In this document: positions 20,926-31,309 of the stretch, in pieces
Layout: each line of letters starts with the position of its first letter
Position numbering within the stretch: position 1 is the first letter of the stretch
NCBI GenBank assembly: GCA_934047225.1
Contig: OW203986.1
Location: 14,015,221-14,079,220 of the forward strand
DNA length: 64,000 bases
Source: Ypsolopha sequella
Lineage: Eukaryota; Arthropoda; Insecta; Lepidoptera; Ypsolophidae
Direction: 5' to 3'
Notes under the pieces: model-generated
What the model was told of the DNA's origin: nothing
Seen by the model: only the letters and a program-made list of their open reading frames with translations
Database searches by the model: none
Translations under genes and position numbers: made by a program

Positions 20926-23900
20926 TTGCCTAACTTTGTACTATATAACATGCCAAATTCCGCAGAAGCTGCAAAATTAAAGATGTCGTATAGTTTAAAG
21001 AAGCTTAAAAATAAAAGGCAAGAATTGTTTAATCGCCTTCAGAGAGTTTATGACTTTTCTAAAACCGCTTTAGAGGATGTTTCTTCGGCAGAATTGTTTA
21101 TGGCCAATGTCGAAACTTTGGATACTGTACGCTCAGAAATTCATGTAATCATAGATGAAATTAATGACACAGAGGTATTGATAAATCCTAATTTTGAACC
21201 AAATTATCAAAGTTGGTCAGCTTTTGAGGATCTTTACTCCCATTGCAAATACATCAACCGGAAGTTATCACATTCTTCGAAATCGGCTGACTCTAAAGTT
21301 AAAGCTCCACTTGACATGGAATGTCCCAAAAAACCTACTATCAAGCTTCCAAAACTGGAACTCGTTGGTTTTTCTGGTGAAGCTACTATGTGGCCAACAT
21401 TCTATGAAACATTTAAAACCACGATTCACGATAATCCGGACTTGACCGACAACGAACGAGTACAATACCTGATGGGTAAACTTTCTGGCCGGGCACTTTC
21501 GATTTGTTCTGGAATCACACCGAACGCAACTAACTACGACATAATCTGGAAAACACTCGTTTCTACTTTTCAAGACTCGCGTAGTTTAGCCACTACTTAT
21601 TTGGATCAAATGTTTGAATTTCGCCCTTTAACTACCGCTAGTTCAAAAAACTTGGACTTGTTTTTAGACAAGTTCTGTTCCGCTGTTTCGTGTTTAAAAT
21701 CACTGAATATTAAAGATCTTTCGGATTTTATCCTTATGTATTTGGCCCTTAAAAAACTTGATGTTGAAACCGCTCGTTCATTTGAAATGTTTAAACGTGG
21801 TTCCGATTTACCCCATTATGATGAATTAATATCATTTTTACGGGAACAAACTAAGATACTGAACCGCACTGCACCCGCAATTACCGCTCCCGCTCCGAAC
21901 CGCTCCGTTAATAATAATAACAACAAAACCGGGTACAGTACCAAGTCAACCCATGCTTTTGTCTCCGCTTCGACCAATAATAATTGTTGTCCGCTATGTA
22001 AACAATTAAAACACTATAATTTATATAAGTGTCCCGAATTTGTGAAACTAGATATCGAGAAAAGATTTCAGTTCATCAAATCTAATAACGGTTGCACCAA
22101 TTGTTTAAGTATTACGCATAACAATTCCGCTTGTAAATCGTCTTATAATTGCCGCCATTGTAATTGTAAACACCATTCGATGTTGTGCCGCAAACAAAAT
22201 GTGATGAATACTCACACCGCGCTTGGTCAAAATATTACCGTGTCTCCACGCACACATACGCAATCTTCGAGGTTGGTGGATCCTGCCGTATCGGCGACTA
22301 ACACAGAACATATGACTAATGATTCTCAATCCGTACCAACTGCGAGTAATAATATTTCTTTATGTAACTTACAGCCTAACTCGCAGCGTAATGAAACATG
22401 CCTTTTAGGTACAATTCAAGTGATCGTGAAAGATTCTAACGGTATGTCTGTCCGTCTACGTGCGCTCTGCGACCCTGCGTCACAATCCAGTTTTTCGACG
22501 GTTTCCTGTTGTGAGAAGCTTAACTTAAAATATGAAAAAATTCCCCGCGCTTTTGTTAAGGGCATCGGCTCCTCATCAAACCCAATTAAGGGTGCGACAA
22601 ACCTTAAATTGTTTTCACGATTTGATGATTCGGTTTCAATTTCGCTTGACACTTATGTAATCGACCGTATTACCGACAACTTACCATCGGTGCAGGTCGA
22701 TTTGTCTACGCTTTCATATTTAAAAGGTATCACACTTGCTGATGAAACCTTTTACTTACCGGGCGAGATTGATATTCTTATCGGTGCATCTTTATTCGCG
22801 GATATCTTGTTATCAGGCCGCGTCTCTGGTCCCCCGGGTACGCCGACGGGATTTCAGACCATCTTCGGTTTTACGCTAATTGGTAATACGCCTGTTTACC
22901 AAAATACCGCATGTTCAATTTCGTTATGCTCTTATATGGAGATTGAACCGCCAATAGATTTTATTTTACAAAAATTTTGGCAATTAGAAGAGGTGCATTG
23001 TGAACCTGCTTCTAGTCCCGCAAATGATGAATGTGAAAAATTATTTATCAACAATGTGTCACGTGACCCCGCTGGTCGCTATTCGGTTTCTTTACCGTTC
23101 GCACGGAATCCTAACATACTAGGAAACTCGTACCATCACGCAAAAAAGTGTTTTATGTCTCTTGAGCGTAGGTTTGTTTCTAACGCAGATTTACGTTCCG
23201 AGTATAACAATATAATAAATGAATACCTAACTAAAGGTTACATATCCCCGCTTCATAATGATGACCAATTATCTCTTGGTTATTATATTCCGCATCATCC
23301 CGTAGTGCGTGTTGATAAATCAACGACAAAGGTGCGTATTTGTATGAATGCCAGTACTAAGACTGACTCCGCTGATGGTACTCGTGTCTCATTAAATGAC
23401 ACGCTGCACACAGGTGCTAATTTGCAAAACGATTTGTTTTTAATTTTACTTGACTTCCGCTTGTATGAAATCGCTTTTACCTCGGATATCAAACAAATGT
23501 TCTTACAAGTTTTGGTTAACGCCGATGATCGCAAATTTCAAAAGTTTTTATACCGCTTTGACACGTGTTCACCGCTTATCGCTTATCAGTTCAATCGCGT
23601 CTGCTTTGGACTACGTAGTAGCCCTTTCCTTGCGATGAGAGTAGTCAGGAAACTCTGTGAGGATGGGAGTTCAGCGTACCCGCTCGCCGCTACTGCAGCC
23701 GCACGAAACTGTTACATGGACGACATCTGCTATAGCACGCCCACCGTGCAGGGCTCTTTACAGCTCAGAGATGAGCTGGTAGGATTGCTTAAGGCCGGTG
23801 GCTTTGAGCTCGTCAAGTGGTCTAGTAACTGTCAACAGTTACTTGATACACTGCCTGATACTCACCGCTTAAATTCTAGTAAGAATTTTGAAGAACAAAC

Positions 23901-25581
23901 TCAAACTCTTAAAGTTCTTGGCTTACAGTGGTCGCCTGATTCTGACGAGTTCTCTTTTACTGTATCGCTAGATAGTCGCCCATGTACTAAACGCAATGTT
24001 TTGTCCGTGATAGCACGTCAGTACGACGTCCTCGGCTTTACCGCTCCTGTGATCTTGTACGCAAAATTACTCTTGCAGAAAATCTGTATTTTAAAATTAG
24101 ACTGGGATGAAACACTACCCTCTGATATTGCGCAGATTTGGCAAAACTATTTGAAGGAGCTACCTGTTTTGCGGGATTTACGTATTAAACGCCACTTAGA
24201 CGTGTTCCAAAATTCGAAAATTTCGATAATATCATTTGCAGACGCAAGTGAACGTGGATACGGATGTGTCGTATATATTAGAGTACAAGATGACTCAGAC
24301 ACTTGCACTAGCATTCGGCTGGTATGCGCAAAGTCAAAAGTCTGTCCGCTCAAGACCGTCAGTGTCGCCCGCCTTGAGCTTTGTGCCTCGTTACTCATGT
24401 CGAAATTAACTCGTCGTGTAGTTGACGCTTATAAAATACGTCACAATATTGAACGTATTTACTGTTTTACCGATCCTATGGTAACTTTACACTGGATACA
24501 TTCCTCACCGCACAGGTTTAAAACCTTTGTCGCGACGCGTATAACAAAAATAATATCCGCTATTCCCGCTGAATGTTTTTACCATACAGCTGGTTCTCAA
24601 AATCCGAGACAAACCTTCCCTTTCATGGCAGATTTACCATCATGCCGCGTTAATGAGGCTAAAGCTTTTGTCCACTGCGCTGTGGATTATTGTGGTCCTA
24701 TCAGTATCACTCCGTATCGAAAACGTGGAGTCCGTCCCGTCAAATGTTACCTCTGCATATTTGTATGCCTGGTGACTCGTGCAGTTCACGTTGAATTGGC
24801 AACTGATCTTAGCACGAACACTTTTCTTTCCGCGTTCAAACGTTTTTTATCTAGACGTGGAGCAGTGTCTTTCGTATATTCTGATAATGCTACGAACTTT
24901 GTAGGCGCTAGAAATGCCCTCTCAGAAATTTACAATTTGACAAATTCCGAAGAATTTAAAACGTCTTTCGCGAATGAACTTGCCGATCATAGAATACAAT
25001 GGAAATTTAATATTCCACGTAGCCCACATTTTGGGGGACATTATGAGATATATGTCAAAGGATTTAAGACGCATTTGCATAGAGTAGTAGGTACTCAACT
25101 GTTGACCTACGAAGAATTATTAACTGTAGTTACGCAAATAGAATGTGTCATAAATTCTCGTCCGCTTACGCTGCTGAGTGAAGATCCATCTGAACTTAGC
25201 GCGTTAACTCCTGCACATTTTCTGATGTCAACTCCTTTAAAAGAATTACCCGCTTGCAAGGTGGCTGATGAGCCAGTTAATTTATTACGTCGCTACGCGT
25301 TGCTTGATCAAATGGTAGAATCGTTCGCGAGGCGATGGAAGAATGATTATCTCCATCTTCTCCAGTCTAGAGGAAAATGGAATACACCTACCAACCCAAT
25401 CAAAATTGGATCTGTTGTCGTTGTAGTTACCGACAATACTCCACCGCTTCAATGGCCGCTCGGTGTCATTGTAGCTGTATACCCTGGCAAAGATAATGTC
25501 ATTAGGGTAGCTTCTGTCAAAACGACGACAGGTGTTTACAAACGACCTGTCGTGCGTCTTTGCCCTCTCCCATCTCAATAA
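20926..25581 (+). CDS. BEL-2 Gag-Pol polyprotein with in-frame loss of integrase N-terminal domain
   Basis: One open frame of 1,551 residues carrying Gag and Pol without a stop between them. Residues 1-130 are helical and charged. About 140-300 are the DUF1759-type Gag region (PKLELVGFSGEATMWPTFYE). About 354-425 hold cysteine/histidine knuckles (CPLCKQLKHYNLYKC, CRHCNCKHHSMLC). The protease site at about 515 reads ALCDPASQ in place of the usual D-[ST]-G. The reverse transcriptase spans about 800-950 with catalytic YMDD near 930. RNase H shows SFADASERGYG near 1102 and CFTDPM near 1185. Near 1225, HTAGSQNP passes directly into RQTFPFMADLPSC. In BEL-1 these two blocks are about 240 residues apart and enclose the HHCC zinc domain. 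The integrase core keeps D, D and E near 1253, 1320 and 1374. The frame starts in the leader; a second ATG at 20950 is an alternative start. Confidence 0.88.
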   Translation: MPNFVLYNMPNSAEAAKLKMSYSLKKLKNKRQELFNRLQRVYDFSKTALEDVSSAELFMANVETLDTVRSEIHVIIDEINDTEVLINPNFEPNYQSWSAFEDLYSHCKYINRKLSHSSKSADSKVKAPLDMECPKKPTIKLPKLELVGFSGEATMWPTFYETFKTTIHDNPDLTDNERVQYLMGKLSGRALSICSGITPNATNYDIIWKTLVSTFQDSRSLATTYLDQMFEFRPLTTASSKNLDLFLDKFCSAVSCLKSLNIKDLSDFILMYLALKKLDVETARSFEMFKRGSDLPHYDELISFLREQTKILNRTAPAITAPAPNRSVNNNNNKTGYSTKSTHAFVSASTNNNCCPLCKQLKHYNLYKCPEFVKLDIEKRFQFIKSNNGCTNCLSITHNNSACKSSYNCRHCNCKHHSMLCRKQNVMNTHTALGQNITVSPRTHTQSSRLVDPAVSATNTEHMTNDSQSVPTASNNISLCNLQPNSQRNETCLLGTIQVIVKDSNGMSVRLRALCDPASQSSFSTVSCCEKLNLKYEKIPRAFVKGIGSSSNPIKGATNLKLFSRFDDSVSISLDTYVIDRITDNLPSVQVDLSTLSYLKGITLADETFYLPGEIDILIGASLFADILLSGRVSGPPGTPTGFQTIFGFTLIGNTPVYQNTACSISLCSYMEIEPPIDFILQKFWQLEEVHCEPASSPANDECEKLFINNVSRDPAGRYSVSLPFARNPNILGNSYHHAKKCFMSLERRFVSNADLRSEYNNIINEYLTKGYISPLHNDDQLSLGYYIPHHPVVRVDKSTTKVRICMNASTKTDSADGTRVSLNDTLHTGANLQNDLFLILLDFRLYEIAFTSDIKQMFLQVLVNADDRKFQKFLYRFDTCSPLIAYQFNRVCFGLRSSPFLAMRVVRKLCEDGSSAYPLAATAAARNCYMDDICYSTPTVQGSLQLRDELVGLLKAGGFELVKWSSNCQQLLDTLPDTHRLNSSKNFEEQTQTLKVLGLQWSPDSDEFSFTVSLDSRPCTKRNVLSVIARQYDVLGFTAPVILYAKLLLQKICILKLDWDETLPSDIAQIWQNYLKELPVLRDLRIKRHLDVFQNSKISIISFADASERGYGCVVYIRVQDDSDTCTSIRLVCAKSKVCPLKTVSVARLELCASLLMSKLTRRVVDAYKIRHNIERIYCFTDPMVTLHWIHSSPHRFKTFVATRITKIISAIPAECFYHTAGSQNPRQTFPFMADLPSCRVNEAKAFVHCAVDYCGPISITPYRKRGVRPVKCYLCIFVCLVTRAVHVELATDLSTNTFLSAFKRFLSRRGAVSFVYSDNATNFVGARNALSEIYNLTNSEEFKTSFANELADHRIQWKFNIPRSPHFGGHYEIYVKGFKTHLHRVVGTQLLTYEELLTVVTQIECVINSRPLTLLSEDPSELSALTPAHFLMSTPLKELPACKVADEPVNLLRRYALLDQMVESFARRWKNDYLHLLQSRGKWNTPTNPIKIGSVVVVVTDNTPPLQWPLGVIVAVYPGKDNVIRVASVKTTTGVYKRPVVRLCPLPSQ

Positions 25582-25666
25582 CTCCTTTCTTTGCCCCCGC
25601 TTCAAAATTTCGTTATTCTCTGTCTTATTTTTACTTTTCTATTCTTATTTTAAAACCAATGGTTTT

Positions 25667-25681
25667 AACGCCGGGGGCAAA
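25667..25681 (+). other. BEL-2 polypurine tract
   Basis: ACGCCGGGGGCAAA lies immediately before the 3' LTR start at 25682, the expected position. It is short and interrupted by one C. Confidence 0.55.
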
Positions 25682-26146
25682 TGTTCGCGCCACTTCTTGT
25701 GGCTCTCATACTGCGAGGTAGTTGTGAATTAATATTTGCAACTGTCATTTTCGCTGCATCTCCACCCGCTTAGTTTTGGACGCAAATCAATCAGTCGTCA
25801 ATCAGAAGCCTTTCACGCCGGAGGTATACGCTGATTGTCATTCGACTAGGTCCTACCTCGACCCTACCGCCCGCCATTTTGAGATCGCACCCGCTGTGCG
25901 CCTCATTTTCATCTATTACTATTACGAAGAAGATTAGCCGAGAAGAGCGCAACCAGGCACGAAGAGGAAGAAGAAAACCATCTTGGAGAACACCAGAGAC
26001 TTGGTGGCTCAGGCGAAGCGTGGTTTGTGGTGCATGCAGCTCCTTCCCAAGGTCAGATCTTTCATCTTCGTAATTATTTCTCTTCACTTCCCGCTATTTT
26101 TAAAACCTATGGTGATACAAAGCACTGCCGTCATATCGCGTGCTCA
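25682..26146 (+). repeat. BEL-2 3' LTR
   Basis: 465 bp, the partner of 19999-20463 with a single visible difference. It is followed by the target-site duplication ATACT at 26147-26151. Confidence 0.95.
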
Positions 26147-26187
26147 ATACTTACTTATACATATAAAGTATACATAAACTTACCTAT

Positions 26188-27660
26188 TTACGATGACAGT
26201 GAGAGGTAGTGCTCTTTTAGCTTTTTCTTGAAAAGGCTCTTGGTGGGACAGTTACGAATACTGTGCGGTAATGAGTTCCACAGTCCAATCGCTGTAACAT
26301 TATATGATTTGCTGTAAGCCCCAGTGTTGTGTACAGGAGTTTTTAACAAGAACATGTTAGAAGGACGTTGGGGCTTGTCTTGAGAATACAGGTATTGAAA
26401 GCGATCACGTAAATAAGAAGGGGACAGTGGGCTCTTAATAATATTATAAAGGCGAGAGAGGATATTATAATTGCGACGAAGGCGAATAGGGAGCCATTTT
26501 AACTCAGAGCGAAAGTGGGACACGTGATCGAATTTGCGCAAACCATAGATGAAGCGGATACCCAAGTTTTGAAGTCGTCCGAGTTTGTTTAAGAGTTCCT
26601 CGGTGATATCAACGAAACAGACATCAGCATAGTCAATAAGAGGAAGAAGAAGGGATTGAGCGAGAGTGATTTTAGTTTTAAAGGGTAGAAAATTCTGGAG
26701 TTGCTTTAGGGAGTGGAATGCACCGTGTACTCTACGGCTAATCTCATTGATATGAGCAGCCCAAGAGAAGTTGCTATCAAATATAACCCCTAAATTTTTT
26801 GCTTTTTCAGTAAATATTAAAGGGATACCATTATAGCACACAGGAGGTACCGACATATTATTAAGCACGTTAAGCATATATCTACTGCCAATAAACATGA
26901 TTTGTGACTTATTTGGGTTGACAAGCAGACCATATGATTTTGCCCAATTAAATATATTAGAGAGGTCATGGTTTAACTCTAGTAAGGCTGTTTCCACCTG
27001 ATTTACTGGAAAATGACTATATATTTGCAAATCGTCTGCATAGAGATGGTAGGAAGAAGATAACGTTTCAGTGATGGAGTTAATAAAAATTGAAAACAGG
27101 AGAGGTGAAAGGACGCCACCTTGCGGTACACCAGCAGTAAGCTCGCACCATTCTGATGTAACATCATCGGAACGAATACACTGCTGACGACTGCGCAAAT
27201 ACGAATCAAACCATTCCGTTACTAGAGGAGATACGTTAAGAGAGCGCAGGACTCCCAGGAGTATATCAAAGTCGACACAGTTAAAAGCGCTACTGAAGTC
27301 TAACAGGGTTAGCACAGTTACTTGTTTATTATCAGTAGCAAACCTGATGTCGTCAGTAACCTTGAGAAGTGCAGTGACAGTACTATGTCCAGGACGGAAA
27401 CCGGATTGAAAACGATTAAATAGGTTATTTTGGGCCAAGTACAAGGACAGTTGTTTGGAAACAATGGCTTCTAGGACTTTGGACAGGATAGGTAGGATGG
27501 AGATGGGTCTAAATTCAGAAAAGGAACAGGGGTTAGAAGTTTTGGGTAAAGGAATGACATGGGCCATTTTCCACGCTGTAGGAAAGGAACTGGTTACAAG
27601 GGAGTGATTAAGAATATGAGAAACGGTAGGAACAAGTTCTTCGAGGATAGAAAGAAGCAT
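26188..27660 (-). pseudogene. LINE-B ORF2, reverse transcriptase and C-terminus
   Basis: A 490-codon minus-strand frame covers almost a whole non-LTR reverse transcriptase: AHVIPLPKTS, FRPISILPILSKVLE, FQSGFRPGHSTVTAL, LLDFSSAFNCVDF, AGVPQGGVLSPLLFSIFINS and the catalytic block HLYADDLQIY, then AKNLGVIFDSNFSW. It ends with the IGLWNSLPHSIRN box near 26250. Motif style fits the CR1/Jockey group. The frame is open to its stop at 26188, but it is cut off from its upstream part by a frameshift near 27655. The endonuclease domain is missing altogether, so the copy is dead. Confidence 0.9.
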
Positions 27661-28224
27661 CTGTGAATAGCTTTCTTAACGTCACTCATAGTAACAGTTT
27701 TAAATGAGAATGGAACGCAATTGGGCATAGGTTTGTTGGCTAAGTTGTGAAGGGTTGTGTTTTTAATGTGGTCTTCTAAGGAGACAGGAGTAGATGAGAA
27801 GTGCTTATTAAGTGCATTAAAATCAATATGAAGATTAGCAGAAGAATTAGGAGATTTGCCAATCCCAAGCGTTTTCAAAAATTTCCAAACTTGAGCTGGG
27901 CTAAAGTTATCAATTGAATCATGAATGTGGCGTCTCTTTGCATCCCTACACATCTTAGTACAGCGATTGCGCAATTTTTTAAAGAAGACAAAGTTTTCCT
28001 CCGTCGGATCCTTCTTGTACTTACGTTTGGCTTTATCACGTTTGGCCATGAGATTACGAATTTGTTTGCTTAGCCAAGGTGCAGGTAGGTGTCTAACTTT
28101 AACTTTTTTGATAGGTGCATGTTTATCAAACAGGTTTTGTAAGATTTGGTTGAAATTAGCAACTTTCTCGTCAATTGTGAGACTGTCTGTGACAGGCGTC
28201 CAGTCCACTGCTGAGGCATCTGCC
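27660..28224 (-). pseudogene. LINE-B ORF2, linker between endonuclease and RT (shifted frame)
   Basis: A second minus-strand frame upstream of the RT reads KVRHLPAPWLSKQIRNLMAK and AQVWKFLKTLGIGKSPNSS, the characteristic linker between the AP-endonuclease and the RT of CR1/Jockey-type LINEs. A small deletion and frameshift near 27655 separate it from the RT frame. At 28224 the LINE is truncated and BEL-1 LTR sequence begins. The ORF reading on to 28397 is antisense LTR and not part of the LINE. Confidence 0.85.
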
Positions 28225-28572
28225 TGTATTTCCTGTGTGTGAAATAACCTATGTACACGCGGTGTGCAACAAGTGCAGATCTTTGTCACGTTACTATTTC
28301 TTCTGGGTTTGGATGCATCCAGGTGTAGGTGGGTGTGTTTAGATTCGTCGTGGAAGGTGATCAACGTGTCACGGCACCGGCACGCCTTGGAGTCCACGTG
28401 CAGAGGGATTTCATGCGAAGACTGACTGATGACATCATCAAGTACTTTTCTCTGGTAGGAAATATTATACTTTATTTTGTAGAATATAAGCGGATGGAAT
28501 CTACATGGACGTAGATCTGGGACAGCTTATGGGCCCCTGTTCCAGCTGCTAATATCCACCTTTTATCAAACA
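28225..28572 (+). repeat. BEL-1 3' LTR, right part
   Basis: 348 bp, exactly the length of the corresponding uninterrupted part of the 5' LTR (11768-11973 plus 13142-13283). It ends TATCAAACA like the 5' LTR. It shows the empty LINE-A site (GACTGATGACATC near 28425). Confidence 0.93.
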
Positions 28573-28593
28573 TTATTAGGTATTTACATACGA

Positions 28594-29015
28594 TATATTT
28601 TTTACGCTCTGCTACTGCTACTGTGGCACGTGGTTCACCTTCCACGAAGAATCTAAACACGACCCACCTACCCCGGGATGCATCCAAACCCAGAAGAAAT
28701 GGTAATTGACAAGTCCACTTGTCGCACACCGCGTGTTCAGGTTATGTCACACACACACAGGAAATACACTGATAGTGGCCTTCACGCCAAATTATTGTCA
28801 GACCCTGACCCAATAATGTTTTGTACGATGTCCACATCGATTTCCCTTGTATTAAACCATTAATATTATAATCGACCTCGATCTTTTCCCAAAAGCGTCC
28901 GATCCCAGGTTTTTGACAGCTCCAAGAGGGAGAAGTGTTACCACACACAAAAAACAACATCGTTGACCGAACACTCGACTGATGCGTTCTAAAAATATAC
29001 ATTTTATTCTTAACA
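28594..29015 (-). repeat. Diverged LTR of the deleted BEL copy
   Basis: The minus-strand reading starts TGTTAAGAATAAAATG (29015) and follows the BEL-1 LTR through GTGTGTGGTAACACTTC and TGGATGCATCCCGG, with many differences. The far end near 28594-28640 no longer aligns by eye, so the boundary is approximate. Confidence 0.7.
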
Positions 29016-29046
29016 GTCCCCCGCTCTGGGCTGAGTAATCAGACCA

Positions 29047-30300
29047 CTAGCTCATACAACCGAGAGACGGGAGAGAGTTGTCATGGCTCGTCACAAAATC
29101 GAACCTTCGACCAACACCTCTGCGACGCGTGGAGTTCCGTCTCCGCCAAAACAACTTTAATATACGGCCCCGGCGCCAAAACAAGGATAGCAAGTTCACA
29201 TCCTTCAAAAGAATTAAATTTCCTTCCCTAGGATACTCAGTCCTGTCTGACAACAGAGAGGACGAGAGTTGAGGACCGCTTCCACTTTACAATACACAGT
29301 GGCAAGCTCCTCAAAAATTAGAACAGTTTCCCCAATAACGCAGCGGAGGTGGGTCTTCGCCGACTTGACGGCAGCTTCAAAAAAATTCCCTCCCCAATGA
29401 GGGCAATTTGGGGGACTGTACCGCCAAGTTACCCCTTTCCGGGCGAAGATTTAACTTAAACTAGCATAGTTATTTACAAAACAAAAAATTATCAATATCT
29501 TTTAGATAGTTAGCAGTACCTTTGTAGTTTGTGCCATTGTCAGAACGAATAAGTGAAGGTAAACCCCTACGCGACACGAAACGATCCAACGCGGCGACGA
29601 AGGCCTCCGTAGTCAAAGCTGATACCACTGCCAAGTGAACGGCCTTGGTGGCCAAGCACACAAATACACAAGGTACGCTTTCACAACCCGAGCGTTGCGA
29701 TTGCTAAAAACCCCCGTGCGCGTTACGTATGTGTCAAATCCGACACCAACAAATTTACCAAAGATCCTTGGGTAGAAGCAAAGGATGAAGACTTCCGTAT
29801 GGCAGGTCAGCTCTCCGAAATCAGCCTCCGAAACGCAGAAGTCCTTCATAATCCGTGAAAGGATTCAAACGAGCAACCGCTCACTTCAGCCTGGCGTGAT
29901 CCTCGCGCAGAACTTGAAGTCTAAACTTGATGAGGTCCGCCTGAAGTACACGAACCCAGTGTACCAATGCGCTCCAACGCTCCTTTGCACTCACGGCTGG
30001 GGACAAAATATATGAATATCATTGACTGGTTGGTATTTCAACCTAATACCACCATCATATTGGGATCCTCCAAATCTGCAACAGTCTATGTTCATTTGAA
30101 AGCCATTTCCTAAGTTCGAACATAATAATCCAAGTATCGAATCAAATATCGAATATCCAAAATTGTGGATACCTCCACCAATGAAGAAGAACCCAGAGTC
30201 TTTTAAAAACCAAATAGGATCCATCCTAACAAATCCGCGCCCAGGAAAACATCGACTGGGGCCGGATGACAAAACGTGGGTCTGCCAGATGCAGACCTGA
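29047..30300 (-). pseudogene. Pol fragments of the deleted BEL copy
   Basis: Minus-strand blocks recognisable as BEL-1 Pol are: the end region (SDRTEYPREGNLILLKD), the integrase core around LIRSDNGTNYKGTANYLKDI and LATKAVHLAVVSALTTEAF, the pre-integrase linker (near 29800-30000), and a short piece matching the protease-RT spacer (30060-30300). The catalytic RT and RNase H are missing. Stops and frameshifts separate all blocks. Confidence 0.8.
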
Positions 30301-30582
30301 CGTGCATGAGATTATGGACGGAGGAAGGTCCAAAGAAGGCTACCAGCCGACAATATTGTCTATAACCATGGCTGCAGCCGCTGATTCAACTCCAGTCCAC
30401 CAATACCTAGGAGCGGCACCGACGAAACCTCCAGGTTCAAAACTAATCGGTGCGCAACTTGACTTTCCGAGTCGAGGAGGGCCCGTACCCTAACTCAATC
30501 CCCCCTGGGGCCCTAGACGCGAGCCATCGCGGTAGGCAACAGAACCGTCCGCGGTTCCGTACTCATGGCTTGAACAAGCTAG

Positions 30583-31309
30583 TTACAGGCTACCCCACCT
30601 GAGGAGCGCAGGACCAGTCCACTGGCAGTAATATGGCTGGCGCGTGCACATCCCCACCATGGGGGGAGCGTAGCCTCCAACTCTCCCTGAGTACGGCGGG
30701 TGGTACTCTAACCGCGGGTACTCGCGGTACGGCGGTGAGTAACCCCGTGACTCCGTCTGAGCACGGTGCTCCATGCCAGCTGGCACCAAAACCGGCGCGG
30801 GGAGGGGGGGCCTAGCCCTTGCCAACTCCAATTGGCCCCCGCCCGTAGGGGCCCAATTCACAACATGGCCATATGTGTGATAGCCCGTAGGCGAGGGGCT
30901 CCCTACGGGTCCACGCGCAAATACATAACTCACCTCCCGGTGAGGGGGCGCGCCTCGCGCCGCAGTCCTCCGTTCCGACGGAGGGGAGCTCTGCCCGACA
31001 GCATGCCTTCCCTGGACCGAGGGGGGGGGAAGTTCTCCCTGACGCACCCCCGTTGTCCAAGGGGGGAGGAGTTCTCCCTGAAGCACCCCCGCCCGTAGGG
31101 CTCCGTCGCTGCGGGACCGGTGAAGCCGCTTCAGATCTGTTGGCACACAACAATAAATGGTGAGGCCCCTCACACACACTGCAACGTCGTGGCTCGGGAC
31201 AATCACGTTCGAAGTGATTGCCCAAACAACCGAAACATAGGCCCTTACGCTTCACTATGCGTCGCCGCTCGGTGACGTGCAGGGGCCTATGTTTCGGTTG
31301 TTTGGGCAA
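30583..31309 (-). pseudogene. Gag C-terminal half of the deleted BEL copy
   Basis: Two overlapping minus-strand frames (31309-30812 and 31206-30583) together give the zinc-knuckle region (CFGCLGNHFERDC, CSVCEGPHHLLLC) and the proline-rich tail of Gag. A frameshift lies in the GC-rich proline stretch. The end retains TAA followed by CTAGCTTG, as in BEL-1. The N-terminal half of Gag is replaced by the inverted duplication at 31162-31365. Confidence 0.85.

Larger units (their letters stand above)
19999..26146 (+). mobile_element. BEL/Pao LTR retrotransposon BEL-2, young, internally deleted
   Basis: A complete LTR-to-LTR unit of 6,148 bp. Both LTRs are 465 bp, begin TGTTCGCG and end CA. Base-by-base reading shows a single difference (GTGCCCA versus GTGCTCA at the 3' end). 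The target-site duplication ATACT flanks it perfectly (19994-19998 and 26147-26151). It contains a primer-binding site, one long gag-pol frame and a polypurine tract. It lies inside the 3' UTR of LINE-B, making it the youngest layer of the nest. Its integrase lacks the zinc-binding part, so it probably moved using proteins from another copy. Confidence 0.93.
19732..28224 (-). mobile_element. Non-LTR retrotransposon (LINE-B) inserted in the BEL-1 3' LTR and itself interrupted by BEL-2
   Basis: The LTR halves ending at 19731 and starting at 28225 join almost base for base (one A of the reference is missing), so everything between is an insertion. On the minus strand the element ends at 19732 in three units of AAAGAAT, a LINE-type tail. 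Its ORF2 lies at 26188-28224 and its 3' UTR is split by BEL-2 (19994-26151). The 5' end is truncated inside the region between endonuclease and RT. No clear target-site duplication is visible. Confidence 0.85.
11531..28572 (+). mobile_element. BEL/Pao LTR retrotransposon BEL-1 (interrupted by nested insertions)
   Basis: The element runs from the 5' LTR start TGTTATGAATAAAATG at 11531 to the 3' LTR end ...TATCAAACA at 28572. Removing a LINE in the 5' LTR and a LINE plus BEL-2 in the 3' LTR leaves about 7,381 bp: LTR (585), leader with primer-binding site, gag, protease-RT-RNase H-integrase, polypurine tract, LTR. Flanking pentamers are TTATG on the left and TTATT on the right, a target-site duplication with one mismatch. 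Domain order, DUF1759-type Gag, CCHC-type knuckles and a YVDD reverse transcriptase place it in BEL/Pao. Confidence 0.88.
28594..31160 (-). mobile_element. Diverged, internally deleted BEL-1-family copy
   Basis: Read on the minus strand the order is gag end (31160-30583), protease, small pieces of RT and linker, integrase (29700-29300), pol end (29253-29047), polypurine-like GGGGGAC and an LTR (29015 down to about 28594). Blocks homologous to BEL-1 are joined with large gaps, for example near 30050, 30100 and 29700, so most of RT and RNase H is gone. Substitutions relative to BEL-1 are many, making this clearly older than the near-identical pieces just to its right. Confidence 0.8.

Noticed and set aside
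28225..28397. N-terminal extension of the LINE-B ORF
   Set aside because: This stretch is antisense BEL-1 LTR and merely happens to be open in the same frame.
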